NCBI GenBank assembly: GCA_963210315.1
Contig: OY723241.1
Span: 1,612,001 to 1,676,000 of the forward strand
Direction of reading: 5' to 3'
From: Rhynchopus euleeides
Lineage: Eukaryota; Euglenozoa; Diplonemea; Diplonemida; Diplonemidae
Length of the DNA stretch: 64,000 bases
The position numbers were made by a program, and so were the translations under genes. The notes below the pieces were generated by a model that saw only the letters and a program-made list of their open reading frames with translations, was not told where the DNA came from and did no database searches. Each line of letters begins with the position of its first letter. Within the stretch, counting starts at the first letter, position 1. Of this stretch, positions 1-10,854 are shown piece after piece.

Positions 1-57
1 TATCGACGAATCCTATCCTGTGAGGCACAGTGCCCTCAGCCATTTTTTTCTGTATTA

Positions 58-265
58 CTAGTTACGAGCGACGAAGCGTAGCGAAGTCGCGAAGTAACGA
101 AGGAAATCGTACGACTGAAGCTTTGGATTAGCACCTCATGCCACTTCACAGGGCCTCAACACAGCCTTGAGACAGCAAGTGTGCGCTCAACAAAAAGTAG
201 TCCGGAACTGTTCTCCCACAGTTGCTGGACAGGGTGTCTATAATAAAGCGAAAGGAGTACGATTT
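58..265. repeat. Dispersed ~208-bp repeat, copy 1
   Basis: This stretch recurs at 21451-21660 in the same orientation with only a handful of differences, and the flanks of the two copies are unrelated. It begins with an imperfect hairpin: GTTAC and GCGAC pair with GTCGC and GTAAC around a short loop (about 61-98). No reading frame is shared. It could be a structured RNA gene or a short interspersed element. I see no A/B box or other feature that decides between them. Confidence 0.75.
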
Positions 266-2081
266 TCTTCCGAGCCATGTCACTCGCACCCATTTTGCCA
301 GACCTGGGTGCGTGCAAATAGTTGGGTTTCTGCGTTTGCAGTAAATGGATGACAAGCGGTGGTGCCCCTGAAAGTCGTAGAGGAATGACGTGATCACTAC
401 AACGCCAAGAAGGGGATTCTACTAGAGAACCTCCACCAGAAAGAGAACTGTGGAAGAACTCCGGGGCACCAGCAGCGGGTTGTCGGTTTGCTGCCCCGTT
501 TCTTTTTTGAAATATTTGCTGCCACAGTTCGATCTCACCGTGGTGTGGCCCGCCTCCTCTGGAGAACGAAAAAGGGCGAGCAGGGTGCCAAACGAAAGCA
601 CCGGCAGCAACACTTTACCGACAAAATCATCTACTCGGACCCCTGCTGCAGTCGGCCGAATTTGCTCTCCCGGCGGGTGCCCTTGATCCCCGTTCATGCC
701 TGAACAGCGGCGACGCGGCTGACGGGAGGATGTATGTAGCATGGTAGACCTGAAACGAGGCATCAGAAACAGAGGTCTGCACTAGCCATGCTGCAGCACG
801 TTGTCAAGAATTGAAAAGAACATATCGCAGCCCGCACAGCACAGCAAACCCCTGTCTGCCTGAAGCACACCCCTGGCTGTACAACAAAACACACGCATGT
901 GCCACCCGTGGCGGCAGATACGTGTCCTGTGTGCAACTACCGTGGTATTTTCCCGGGTTGGTGAGGGGTGCGTGTGGTGTCGGTGATATATATTTCATCG
1001 CAGCTGTGGGCGCAACAAGCCCTGCGTGCGATTAGCTGGCCCCAGCCGAGGTGCAGAGTGGTGTGGGGCAGAGCAAGAAGGCGGGCATTTCTCCCCGAAG
1101 TGTATCATAGTGCGGCGCCCTCACAAAAGAGCGCCACACGGCAGTGTTTGCTTTTTTGGCACGGAGAAATGCGAATGCCCTCAGAATGCCAAACAGCAAA
1201 AGCCAGCTTCCTCCCCACCCATCGCCCCCCTCTCTCTCTGTATATCTCACGTTTTCTCTGCAGTACTCCCCCCAAGGCTGGCAGCAAATTTTTACTGCAC
1301 TTTACTGCACTTTATTTTACTGCATTTTATTGTATTTTATTTTCCGGATTTTTGGATAAAGTGCATGGTCCTTAGTGGTGCCTTCGCATACGTACAGCTG
1401 GGAGGACCACTATGGACAGGCCAAATGCTGGAGTCACACCCACTTTACAGAGGTGCAGCCACGTCTGCAAGTTTGCGGACAGCCGCAAACCCGCAGAAGA
1501 TGGCAAAAAGTACCGCTCCTGCACGGAGGTTCTCCTGAAGGTCACAGGGACGCACCAAGGCTCCGGCAGAGAATGCAGGCCGGGATGGATGTGCCCTGCC
1601 TATGTTGGGTCGGTGGGTTCGCAGGACCTGATCGGTGCGGCCTCCGCCTGGCTTCAGTCCTGCTTTGAGTGCTTTCAGTCCGCTCTGATGTCCAGCCTCC
1701 CCGAACGGGATGGTGAAGAACCCGTACGCCAGAGCTCAGCTGTACAACGTCCGAGGAAGGTGGACTGCCCACCGCACACCGCCGTGCTGGTCCGCCCTGC
1801 TGCGCCTGCGGTGCTGGGGTGCGCCTGCTGCCTGATTGGCCCCGGCACTCGGAAGCAGCATCAAGCATGCCGAACAGCAGCAGGGCGGGCCTGGCGGGGG
1901 CACTGCCTTGGTGGCCTTGTGTTGGCCAGAGTGGGCGGATCAGGGTCCCCTGGCACGGCAGGTCAGCATCCTGCCCACCGTCACGCCGAGCCACCCCTAC
2001 AACACGCTCTCCTGCACTTTATTGCACTTTACTGCATTTTACTGCACTTTACTGCATTTTATTGCACTTTATTTTATTTTA
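266..2081. other. Non-genic stretch with T-rich iterations
   Basis: I recognise no gene here. Two blocks of iterated TGCACTTTAC/TGCATTTTAT words lie at about 1297-1350 and 2009-2080 and bracket a GC-rich interval (1370-2000). That interval is open on both strands for up to about 200 codons but shows no familiar motif. It may be a worn transposable element between related T-rich ends. Confidence 0.4.
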
Positions 2082-2444
2082 CCTGGGACCCCCCGTGTAT
2101 AAGTCCCCCCCCCCTTACCCCCGTGTTTAAGTCCCCCCCTGGGGGTCTGGCAGGGGGACTTAAACACAGGGGGACCTAAACACGGGGGTGGGCTGGTCTG
2201 GAGGGTCATCAGGTGGCCCCTAGGCCCTCCAGGTGCTGTCAGAGTCGAAAAGTGGGGTGCCAAAAGTCCATCCGGACCGGAATTACCCCCCTACGACAGC
2301 AGAGGAAGAGGTCTTCTTGGTCTCCACTGTGCCACCCCCGTGTTTAAGCCCCCCCTGTGTTTAGGTCCGCCCCCCCCGTGTTTAAGTCCCCCCCGGCCGA
2401 AAATCGCCTCCAGGGGGGGGACTTAAACACGGGGGGTCCCAGGT
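2082..2444. mobile_element. 363-bp MITE-like element with TA target duplication
   Basis: Inverted ends starting CCTGGGACCCCCCGTG are flanked on both sides by TA (2080-2081 and 2445-2446). The interior is built from further direct and inverted copies of a GTGTTTAAGTCCCCCC-like module, so the element can fold on itself at several registers. It has no coding capacity and is most likely a non-autonomous member of a TA-targeting (Tc1/mariner-type) family. Confidence 0.75.
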
Positions 2445-4060
2445 ATGTTTTTTATTTTTAAAATGCAGCATTTGTCCAGCCTTGACTCCCCTCCCCCCTG
2501 CTCCTTGCACCCCTTTTTGACTTTATTACAAAGCCTCATCCTCCTGTCCCCCGTATGACAGTGGAACCCGGTATTTCCAAACAGACGAATGGATGTTCTT
2601 GCCACAAAAGCCTAACCCAGAAGTGCGATATCTGTGAGGGGTGGGGGGTGGGGGGGAGGGGGGGGGGGGGCAACGGGGCGGCCTCGATGTGCTTGCTGTT
2701 GCATGTGACACAAAGGGTGAGTTGCGAATTGCTATCTGGCTATCTTATCTTGTTACATAACACGGTACCAGGCACACTGAGGCCGGATGGGGGACGGGAT
2801 GTTACCCTTTTGCATGTCAGAACCGAACAGGCCTCATAAATAGTAGTGGGGTCACGAGCCATGCAAGGGGTCACTGTTCTGTGCAAATCGAAGTGGGATG
2901 ATGAAGACCTCCCCCCGGGTGTGCGGCCGTTCCAAATCAAAGAACCAGCAAAGAATTTGCGAGAATAAAAACCGGAATCTTTACGACATCCCCCCTCCCC
3001 CCCCCTTCAAGGTGCATTTCCTTCTGGCATCTGTTGTGCATTACCACCCGCCTATCCTTTTGGCGGTTTTTGGATGATGTTTTCGAGCAGGGGGGGGACG
3101 GGAGGGGGGTGGTGGGAGGACTTGTCAGGGGGTTTCCCACACTGTTTCCCCGCCACAACTGTAACTTTTCACCTGGGCCTCTGAGCTTCTTGCTGGGAAG
3201 GGGTGTGGGGCTGCGAGGATATTCTCACCAGCCCCATGGGTGGGCGGGGTTGGAGAGTGGCGCAAAAGCGGGACACCCTCCACCGCCCCCCCACCCCCCA
3301 CATCCACCCTCCCATCGTGCATTGATCTGCCTTGTACAACATATCTGGTGTAGTGACTACAAAAAGGGCTAACATTGCAAGAAGGTGCTGGGAGACTTAC
3401 TTTTCCATTCACTCTCGACGATCAAACCCCCCCACGTCCACCCTCCTGTCTGCCTGAGCACCGGATCCGAACAAAAAAGATAGGGCGTTGTTTGTGCGCC
3501 AAACCCGGGTGAACAAACCTCACGTGTTTTGCCTGATGAAGGTTGGTGTGAATGCGCGCACAGTCATAGCAACAAGGCAAGGTAGATTGTGTTTGTCACC
3601 CAAAGCGCTGCCAACTATATTTTTCACTGTGACAAGCTTTCTTCTTGTTGTGTGTGGAAAAAACGGCAATGCGTGGCTATGGTTTGTGCGCAGTGTTGCC
3701 GTTTGCCAGACACAGCCGTGCCCTCACCCCGGATGCCGGACACCCCACCACCTCACCCCCACCCGTGTTGCTTTTGTTGAGTTGAGAACCAACGAACCTG
3801 CCATGCAGAGCGGCGTAGCGATTTTTTTTGTTCGAAGCTGTGCCGCCACACAACATTCTCTCATGATCTGTGCACACTCTTGCTGCCCCCCCCCCCCCCC
3901 CTCCACTCCCCCCATGCGCACAACCCCCCCACACCACCCCGCAGGGCCGAGGGTGCGGCTTCCACCCCACACACACCCCACCCCACCCCCCTGGGAGAAC
4001 CACACCTCCAAACACACACACCCCCCCCCAAAAAAAACACCACAAATCCGGCTATCCACA
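2445..4060. other. Intergenic, homopolymer-rich
   Basis: No convincing gene is seen. There are long G runs (about 2641-2670 and 3090-3107) and C runs (3886-3902 and 4021-4030). The last 180 bases before the next gene are strongly C/CA-rich and could serve as the polypyrimidine tract of a splice acceptor. Confidence 0.5.
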
Positions 4061-5434
4061 ATGGTGGTCCCCCCCTCCGCCTCCACCACCCCCGCCGCCC
4101 CCGCCGTGCGGTACACCCCGGCAGCCACCACCGGGCCGAGCTACCCCAGGTCCGCCAGCGTGTCCGTCCGCGCCTCTTCTCTGGTTCCCCTGTCATACCC
4201 GGCTGGGGCCAGCACCACCACCACCACCACCACCGCCGCCACCGCCACACCCACACCCCCCACCCCCACGGCAGTCGTGGGGCTGCATGATGGGAGTGCC
4301 TCTGCCTCTGCCTCTGCTTCTGCCGCTGCCCCATCGGACAGCCAGGGCCACGACCTGAGCCTGTCACGCGGGGTCCGGTCGCTCCACCCCAGCACCCCAT
4401 CCGCAGCAACGCCGAGGGCAGGGGAGCCCTGTGCCGTGCCCGCCCTGCCTGCGGTGCTGCGTGGGCCGCCGGAGGCGGCGGTGCAGGCGGCGCAGCCCGA
4501 GACACCGCAGGGCACGCTGATGCCCGCACACCCCCCTGCCGCCTCCGGGCTGCGGTCCTTCTCCTGTGCGGTGCGGGGGCCTGCTGCGGCGGATCGCCTC
4601 GGGGGTGTGGTGGCCACCTCGCAGGCGGGGGCGCCTTCCAGCCAGCCCGCCGTGCGGCAGGCCGCCTTCGGCGGGGCGAAGTCGATGAGCCCGCCTGCCC
4701 CAGGGGTGGGCGGTGGTGGCGGGGGTGGCGGCGGCGCCTGCACCCCGCGGGGTGCGGCGGGTGCGGCGCAGCGCCGCGCCGCGTGGCGCCTGCCGGAGGG
4801 GTTCCGCACCAGCCCCGCCCCCTCGCGCCGCGGCAGCGGCGCGGGGGTGGCGGCTGTGCCCGTGCCTGTCGTGGCGCCGGCGCCGGCGGAGGGCGGAGCG
4901 GGAGGTGCCCAGCAGAGCGGGCGCAGCGATGCGGCGGCGGAGGTGGCGGGTGGTGGCGGCGGTGGTGCCGCCTGCCGCACGCCCTGCTGCGGGGCGGCTG
5001 CGCCGTGCCCTGCCCTGCACCAGGAGGTGCGTGTGCTGCGGGGCATGCTGGGCGATGTGCTGTCGGAGCTGCGCACCCTCCGCACCGACCTGGCGGGGTC
5101 CAGCTCTGAGAACGCCGCGCTCCGCGCCAGGGTCGCTGCGCTGGAGAGGGGTGCTGCAGGCAGTGTTGCCGGCGGCACCCGCGGCAGCGATGCGCTGCAT
5201 GGGCCAGGTGGGTGTGGGTCGCCGGTGTCGCCGGGTGTGGGGCGGGGCGGCGGTGCCACGGTGGCGCGCATCCCGGTGGCAGCGGTGGCAGCTGCGCTGC
5301 CCTCGCCTGGCCCCCTGTCGCCCGCTCCGGTGAGGAGCCTCGATGCGGAGTTCAGGCAGATCCGGTCGGTGTCGACACCGCCCGACACGCCGTCACAAGG
5401 CTCTGGTTGTGAGGGTGTGACCCCCTCCCAGTAG
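4061..5434 (+). CDS. Low-complexity protein with C-terminal coiled coil, unknown function
   Basis: This is a single-exon frame of 457 residues from the ATG in ACAATGG to TAG. The frame stays open upstream, but that part is C-rich repeat with no protein-like character. Residues 1-310 are Pro/Ala/Ser/Thr/Gly-rich with Thr, Ser-Ala and Gly runs, so probably disordered. Around residues 325-370 a leucine heptad pattern (LHQEVRVLRGMLGDVLSELRT followed by ENAALRARVAALE) predicts a coiled coil. The tail is Ser/Pro-rich. I recognise no family. The coding sequence is very GC-rich at third positions, as in the other single-exon genes nearby, so open antisense frames over it are shadows. A scaffold or cytoskeletal role would be a guess. 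Confidence 0.6.
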   Translation: MVVPPSASTTPAAPAVRYTPAATTGPSYPRSASVSVRASSLVPLSYPAGASTTTTTTTAATATPTPPTPTAVVGLHDGSASASASASAAAPSDSQGHDLSLSRGVRSLHPSTPSAATPRAGEPCAVPALPAVLRGPPEAAVQAAQPETPQGTLMPAHPPAASGLRSFSCAVRGPAAADRLGGVVATSQAGAPSSQPAVRQAAFGGAKSMSPPAPGVGGGGGGGGGACTPRGAAGAAQRRAAWRLPEGFRTSPAPSRRGSGAGVAAVPVPVVAPAPAEGGAGGAQQSGRSDAAAEVAGGGGGGAACRTPCCGAAAPCPALHQEVRVLRGMLGDVLSELRTLRTDLAGSSSENAALRARVAALERGAAGSVAGGTRGSDALHGPGGCGSPVSPGVGRGGGATVARIPVAAVAAALPSPGPLSPAPVRSLDAEFRQIRSVSTPPDTPSQGSGCEGVTPSQ

Positions 5435-5737
5435 GGGTGGGGGGGTCATGGCCATGCTTGTCGTGTAGTGTGTATGAAGAAGCAAACTCAGTAGCATCGC
5501 GCATGGCGCAGGGGCATGGAATCACTGATTTGCCTCGCGTGTGTCAGAACTAAACCTCCTCCTAATTCTTTCTCGCATATCTCGAGCATTCTATATTTTG
5601 GCCACGCCTGGCGCATAGAACAGAAGTGCCAACCGCGGCTGTGGCGTGGCGCGTTTAGATTTTCCATCTCCTTGTGTTGGTGGCTGTCCGGTGCCCCGGG
5701 CAAACACCCTCGGGTGGGGTCGGGGAGGGGGGGGGGG
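5435..5737. other. Intergenic, ends in a G run
   Basis: I see no gene or RNA here. The stretch ends in a G-rich tract (about 5721-5737) that is the left flank of the next transposon. Confidence 0.5.
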
Positions 5738-5739
5738 TA

Positions 5740-7072
5740 GGGGGGGTCATAAGCCCCCCTAAAAACGTACAAATACCAAAAATTTCAACATACCATCAGA
5801 ACCGCCCTAATACCTGATCTGACCCGAAAATCCGACCCATACCCCCCCGGAAACCGTCTGGAGCCCACTTGTGACACCTGATGCGCACTTTTGTGATGAT
5901 TTTTTGGGGTCCTAAAAAATGTACCTCAGTTTCGTACCTTGCCTTTGTACCTGAACCACTCCCGACCGCAATATTTCGTTCTTTGCCTTTTCTGCGGTGG
6001 TTCCGGCTCAGGTGGCACGATGTTGCCTCCCCAGTGCCTCGGCAAGGTCTTTCTTGTACCTGATTGGTGGGAATGTTGTGTTGTTGCGCCAGCTGAATGA
6101 GTTCAGCCACCTTCTGGGTGTAGTACACCACGCAGTCTCAACAGCACGTATGAGAGTGTACCATGTGAGGACTCAACAAAGTCATTGGATAGGCATCTGC
6201 CTGCCGACTCAACCCCCACAGTGCGACCGCAAGATCGTCAGGGATGTCTCAACGCCAGGGGAATACTCTCCCCTGGCGTTGTACAACCCTACTCTTAATC
6301 CTCGGGTCCTCTCCTGGAGGCGGTGGTGGCGGGCCCGCAACGCTTCGTACTTCCGGTACGGACTGGGGTAGTCTGCCCGGCTGACCCGCTCATCGCTTCC
6401 TAGATCATCTGCTGCTCTGGAGCTGCCATCACTCACTGCCCACATCAGTTGGTGTAGGGGTAGGAGCAGGAGGAGTGGGAGGAGTAGGAGTGCAGGTGAC
6501 ATCTTTCTTGGCCAGCAAGGAACGCCGCTTTTCGCACGTGCGTGCAGTTGATGCACCACTGCATATATCTGTCGTCACCACGTCCCACTCGCTCTCCTAT
6601 GTACCCAGCCCGACGGAGCGCCCGAAATAATGTCGCCTCACGGATGTCGTGTGCCGTTTTCTTCTGACGCAGGTCTGCCACAACGCTCTCTGCCGGGACC
6701 CCGCACATCTCCCGTTTGGCGAGCGTCTTTCGAGCAAGGTACCCCTCTGCAGCAGCATCTGACACCTCTGCGAGGCCCTAGGCACACGGCATGTGTTGCT
6801 CGGCGTGCTGGGTGAGCGTAGTGATACCCTTTCCTTGCAAAGAACGAAATACTGCGGTCGGGAGTGGTTCAGGTACAAAGGCAAGGTACGAAACTGAGGT
6901 ACATTTTTTAGGACCCCAAAAAATCATCACAAAAGTGCGCATCAGGTGTCACAAGTGGGCTCCAGACGGTTTCCGGGGGGGTATGGGTCGGATTTTCGGG
7001 TCAGATCAGGTATTAGGGCGGTTCTGATGGTATGTTGAAAAATGTGGTTTTGTACGGGCTTATGACCCCCCC
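5740..7072. mobile_element. 1.33-kb TA-flanked transposon with ~240-bp TIRs (pair 1, first member)
   Basis: The long inverted arms (about 5740-5980 and 6838-7072) begin GGGGGGGTCATAAGC and are flanked by TA at 5738-5739 and 7073-7074. They are near-identical. The interior (about 6000-6830) has only broken minus-strand frames of up to about 110 codons, basic in places, that may be worn transposase. The TA duplication suggests the Tc1/mariner-IS630 group, but I see no DDE motif. The right TA is shared with the next element. Confidence 0.8.
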
Positions 7073-7074
7073 TA

Positions 7075-7518
7075 AGGCAGTGGTGGCAGCGTACGGCCGT
7101 ACGGTACGCGTACGCGTACGCCGTACGCACTTTCTGAAAATCGCGCTGCGTACGCGTACGCAGATTTTGCGTACGGCTGGTATTCCAGGCCTCTCAGCAC
7201 ACAGTAGGCCACCCAGCGGGTGGCTGGGCCCTGGACTTTGATCTTGCCTTTCACAGATGGTTCCTTGCCGCGCACGTGGCGAATAACTCGCAACACCTGC
7301 AAGTACACCCGCAATCATACTGCAAAAGGTACCACTTCCGACTGGAAGGCTCGAAGGCTGCCCCTGGTACACCTGAGTTCGACTGTCGGATTTGGTGTGC
7401 GGCCATGGCTGTCTCCTGTGCTCCATAGACTGCCGTACGCAGCGCCGTACGCGTACGCGTACGCCGTACGCACTTTTTGAAAATCACGCTGCGTACGCGT
7501 ACGCAGCCACCACTGCCC
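7075..7518. mobile_element. 444-bp MITE with GTACGC-rich ends (pair 1, second member)
   Basis: The ends read roughly GGGCAGTGGTGGC followed by iterated CGTACGCGTACG palindromes, with TA on both sides (7073-7074 and 7519-7520). A close copy in opposite orientation lies at 13006-13455, and a worn half copy lies near 53757. No coding capacity is seen. Its left TA is the right TA of the preceding transposon, and a run of 14 G follows its right TA. Confidence 0.85.
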
Positions 7519-7520
7519 TA

Positions 7521-8710
7521 AGGGGGGGGGGGGGCAACGGCAACAGCGTTCCAAGCCAAAGAAAATACACGGCTACCCCCTCACTCATCCCCCCGCTCTC
7601 CTCCCGCCACCCCATCCCCCCCTTTGTCTGTTTCCTAGATACATACCCTGTTCGAATATGCCGGCCTGCAGGCAGCAAGAATCAAGAACTGAGAAATGGG
7701 AATCGATTGTTTTAGAGGAGGCATCGCACAAACGACCCACCACGACACTGCACGTGTGTGATTCTTTGTGTGTGTGCCAATCGTGCGAACAAAAGCCTGT
7801 GGTGTCGGGCCAGTCTGTAGGAAGGGCAAGGGGAGAGCTGAACAGGGTGGTGTTTTGTCGATTGTGAGAACACCAGCCCTCCAAAAAAAATTGGCTCTGT
7901 CAGACTAAGCACGTCGCTCCGAACTACCCACCCATTCAAGGCAGCACATTGCCCCAAGCCTTGGCAAGATGGGATGCACCTTAGGGCCTTCACTCTGTGC
8001 CGAACCGTGCCAGCTTGTCTCCTCTTGTCGCGAGGCGCCTCACGCTTCTGCACTTCTGAGCGAATGCCCCCCTTGGATGCAGAACGGCTCCACAATAGGA
8101 GGGGCTCAACAGCATCGAACCCTCTTGCCGCTGGGCCCTGGGCCTGCGGCATTTCTTAGGGCTGCAGGTCATAGAGGAACAGGGTGGGTTGGGTGTGAGG
8201 TGCTACCGCCCTACACTAGACGGGGCGTGCCTCCAGAGGATCGTGGGTAGAGTAGGGGGGGGGGGGGGTGGGGGTCTCGAGGTCAGAAAGACTGCTGGGC
8301 ACCGCATGTTGTTCAGCCATGCATCCCACAGAGGCAGCAGCGCGAAGGCCCTTGGTGTGGCTTAGACCCAAGCAGCGAACCGCAACACAGCCCCCCCCCC
8401 CCCCCCCACCCCCACCCCCACCCCCCTGCCTGGCGGCATGTAGTTAGTAAGGAACACCAGGGATTCCCCCCTCCCACCCACGATGCTGCTACTTGTCATA
8501 ATATCACACACGGTGCCGCGTCAGATCACAGGATGGTCCATCCTGTGATGGGCATCCTTTCTCTCTCTCTCAAGTCAAACGTTGCCCCCCCCTGAAACTC
8601 CAGCCAACGCAAGCGGAGACCCAAGCAAGCGTCATTTCTGTCTCTCTCTCCATCTCTCTCTCTCCACGCTACACCGCACACAGGACGACCCCCCTCTCCA
8701 TGGTCCAACC
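7521..8710. other. Intergenic
   Basis: No gene is recognised. The stretch holds G and C runs at about 8256-8271 and 8391-8407 and a C/T-rich tract (8560-8690) just before the next start codon, which may act as a splice-acceptor pyrimidine tract. Confidence 0.5.
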
Positions 8711-9733
8711 ATGCCTCCGGAATGCGACAGCAGCCGCACAGTGAAGAAGCCACGGAGGAAGCGCGGCGCGCCTGACGCGCCCACCAGCACCTCCGCCACA
8801 CCCGCCGCGCCGCAGGGCCCGCGCGCCTTCAACAAAGACAAGGCGGATGGGGCGACAGCGAAGAGGCGCCGCAAGCACCAGGAGGAGCTCCGACAGCTCC
8901 CGGAATTCCTGCGGCTGTGGCGGAGGCACTGCGACAACAACAGAGTGTTTCTCCAGGGCGTGCCTCTGGGGGCCTCTGAGGGGGAGCTGAAAACGCGGTT
9001 CTTCGACGCCGCAGTCCGCCCCCTCTTGGCGCCGGCTGGGAATGCCACCGGCGAAAGCGCGGCCCTCCCCTCCGCCGACGACGTCATCCTCTCTGTGTCT
9101 CTGCCGCGCGTCTCGCCTCCGATGCGGCAGCGCGAGGCGTCCCATCCAGGGAAGGTTAAAATCTACGCCTTCATCGAGCTGAAACACGGTTCATACCACG
9201 TCATCCCCCCCACAGCGACCTCCACCCAGCTGCCAGCAGGGCAGGCCGAGGGTGGGGATGTGGGGTGTGTCACCCGCAGTCAGGATTTCTGCGCTGCGAT
9301 AGCGAAGCGCTGTGCTGATCAGGGCGTTGCTGTGCCTGTGGGCGATGCGCTGTGCACCGTGGGGCTGCCTGCCTACCGCGAGCCTTTCGAGGTGTTGGCG
9401 GAGGAGGAGGAGGAGGGTGGGTGTCTGGCGGTGTGCCGCGTGGAGGTGTCGAGTCTCGGTGCGCTGAATGCGTCCGACGCGGAGCTGGCAGGGGTGCTGC
9501 GGCGGGTCGACCCTGCCCCGCTGCGTGTGGTGTGCAGCGGAGGCGCCGAGGAGCCGGCGGGGGTGGCGGGTGATGGGAGGCGTGCCCACCTCGACTTCCT
9601 GTCGCGGGAAGCGGCGGAGGCGGTGTGCCGCAGCCTTGACGGCACAGATTATTCTCAGGCTGCAGTGTTCGGGAGGTGCGACCCCCTCCGGTCATCTGCA
9701 GTTCTCAAAGCTGAGATTGTGCCGGTCAGCTGA
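8711..9733 (+). CDS. Probable RNA-binding protein with two divergent RRM-like folds
   Basis: The protein has 340 residues, from the ATG in CCAACCATGC to TGA. The N terminus is basic and carries likely nuclear-localisation clusters (KKPRRKRG about 12-19 and AKRRRKH about 50-56). Residues about 75-165 fit an RRM: VFLQGVP resembles RNP2 and KIYAFIELKHG resembles RNP1, with a long low-complexity insert between. Residues about 237-315 fit a second: CRVEVSSLGALNASDAELAGVLR, then RAHLDFLSREAAEAVCRSLDG. An acidic run (EEEEE) separates them. By RRM analogy it would act in nuclear pre-mRNA or mRNP biology. The match is by pattern, not alignment, and I cannot name an orthologue. Confidence 0.6.
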   Translation: MPPECDSSRTVKKPRRKRGAPDAPTSTSATPAAPQGPRAFNKDKADGATAKRRRKHQEELRQLPEFLRLWRRHCDNNRVFLQGVPLGASEGELKTRFFDAAVRPLLAPAGNATGESAALPSADDVILSVSLPRVSPPMRQREASHPGKVKIYAFIELKHGSYHVIPPTATSTQLPAGQAEGGDVGCVTRSQDFCAAIAKRCADQGVAVPVGDALCTVGLPAYREPFEVLAEEEEEGGCLAVCRVEVSSLGALNASDAELAGVLRRVDPAPLRVVCSGGAEEPAGVAGDGRRAHLDFLSREAAEAVCRSLDGTDYSQAAVFGRCDPLRSSAVLKAEIVPVS

Positions 9734-10854
9734 GTAGAGTACGCAGCAGGGGTGTGCAGTGGGATCGTATCAGGAGCAGGAAGTGCTCAGTGTGCTCACT
9801 GCTGCAGCAGTATCCACGGTCAAGCGGATCATCTGCCAATCAGGGGTAGCAATTTCCTCCCAAGAACGACTCGTGGCAGCGATTATGTGTCCTGCACTCA
9901 TACTATATAGTGCGCACGGTTCGAATAAAGTATCGCAACATCATCATAGTCTTTGTTGATAGTTTGGAGGAGCCAGCGTTGGGGGTGGTGGGTGGGTGGG
10001 TGGTGGTGGTCCAGCTGTGTGAAGCCTCCACTGCACCGGGTTTCTTTGGCCCGATGACACTTTTGATGGCTCTTATAGTACCCTTCCATCAGTCAATGCA
10101 GCGCAGTGAAGATGGCACGCATGCCAGGACCCAGGTGTGGGTTGGGTGTGGGTTTGCATCATATTCGACTCGTCGACTTTCCTCCCACGAAAAAAGAACA
10201 TAAAAGCAACGTGCACCGTGACGGTGTTGCTGCCGAACTGTGCGGATTATCACGGCGATATTGCAGGGACGGGTCTTCCGTCTGCTCAGGCAGGAATCTG
10301 TCAAGACCCCCCCAACTGGCCCCAACCTCAGTGCAACTCAAGTCTACACTGCCACGGCAAACCCACAATACACTTGCGATGTCGAGCTGCTCCACGGGTT
10401 GCCCAGCGCTGCAGAAACACGAAACCCCTCGCAAAGCTCCCACACAACACAGATGAGGCTGGACTCGACACACACATTTGTTCGTTTGATGCTACATCCA
10501 CTGTCATACACACACCCATGGCAGGGCGCACACAATACACTATCGACAGCGCTCGCTTTGCTGCCCGCTGCATATACACCCAACTGATACACCCGACTGA
10601 TCGGATTTCGGCGGCCTTCCACTACAAAGTGCCCCGTCCTCCGTTCTACATCTCTTCACTTGTGTTGTCCTTCTTCTCCACTCTCTCCACACCCACGCGT
10701 TGGGCAGACGGTGCTTCTGGGCAACGCTTTCCAGCAGCTCTACCACCTGCCTGATTGACCGAATTGAACGACCCTCATCGCCTCTCTCTCTAGCATCCCC
10801 TTCCCCCCCTGGTGCTCAGAACCCACCAAAGTCCATTCACCCCCAAAGTCTCCG
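9734..10854. other. Intergenic
   Basis: I see no supported gene. Open frames on both strands reach about 200 codons but look like noise (cysteine-rich, no motif). A C/T-rich tract (about 10770-10850) precedes the next gene. Confidence 0.5.

Noticed and set aside
58-265. snRNA or spliced-leader RNA gene
   Set aside because: No U1, U2, U4-U6 or SRP signature and no clear Sm site could be read. It is left as a repeat with a hairpin.
1412-2179. A 255-codon frame as a cysteine-rich protein gene
   Set aside because: It runs into the T-rich iterated block and a MITE, has no recognisable domain, and the opposite strand is equally open.
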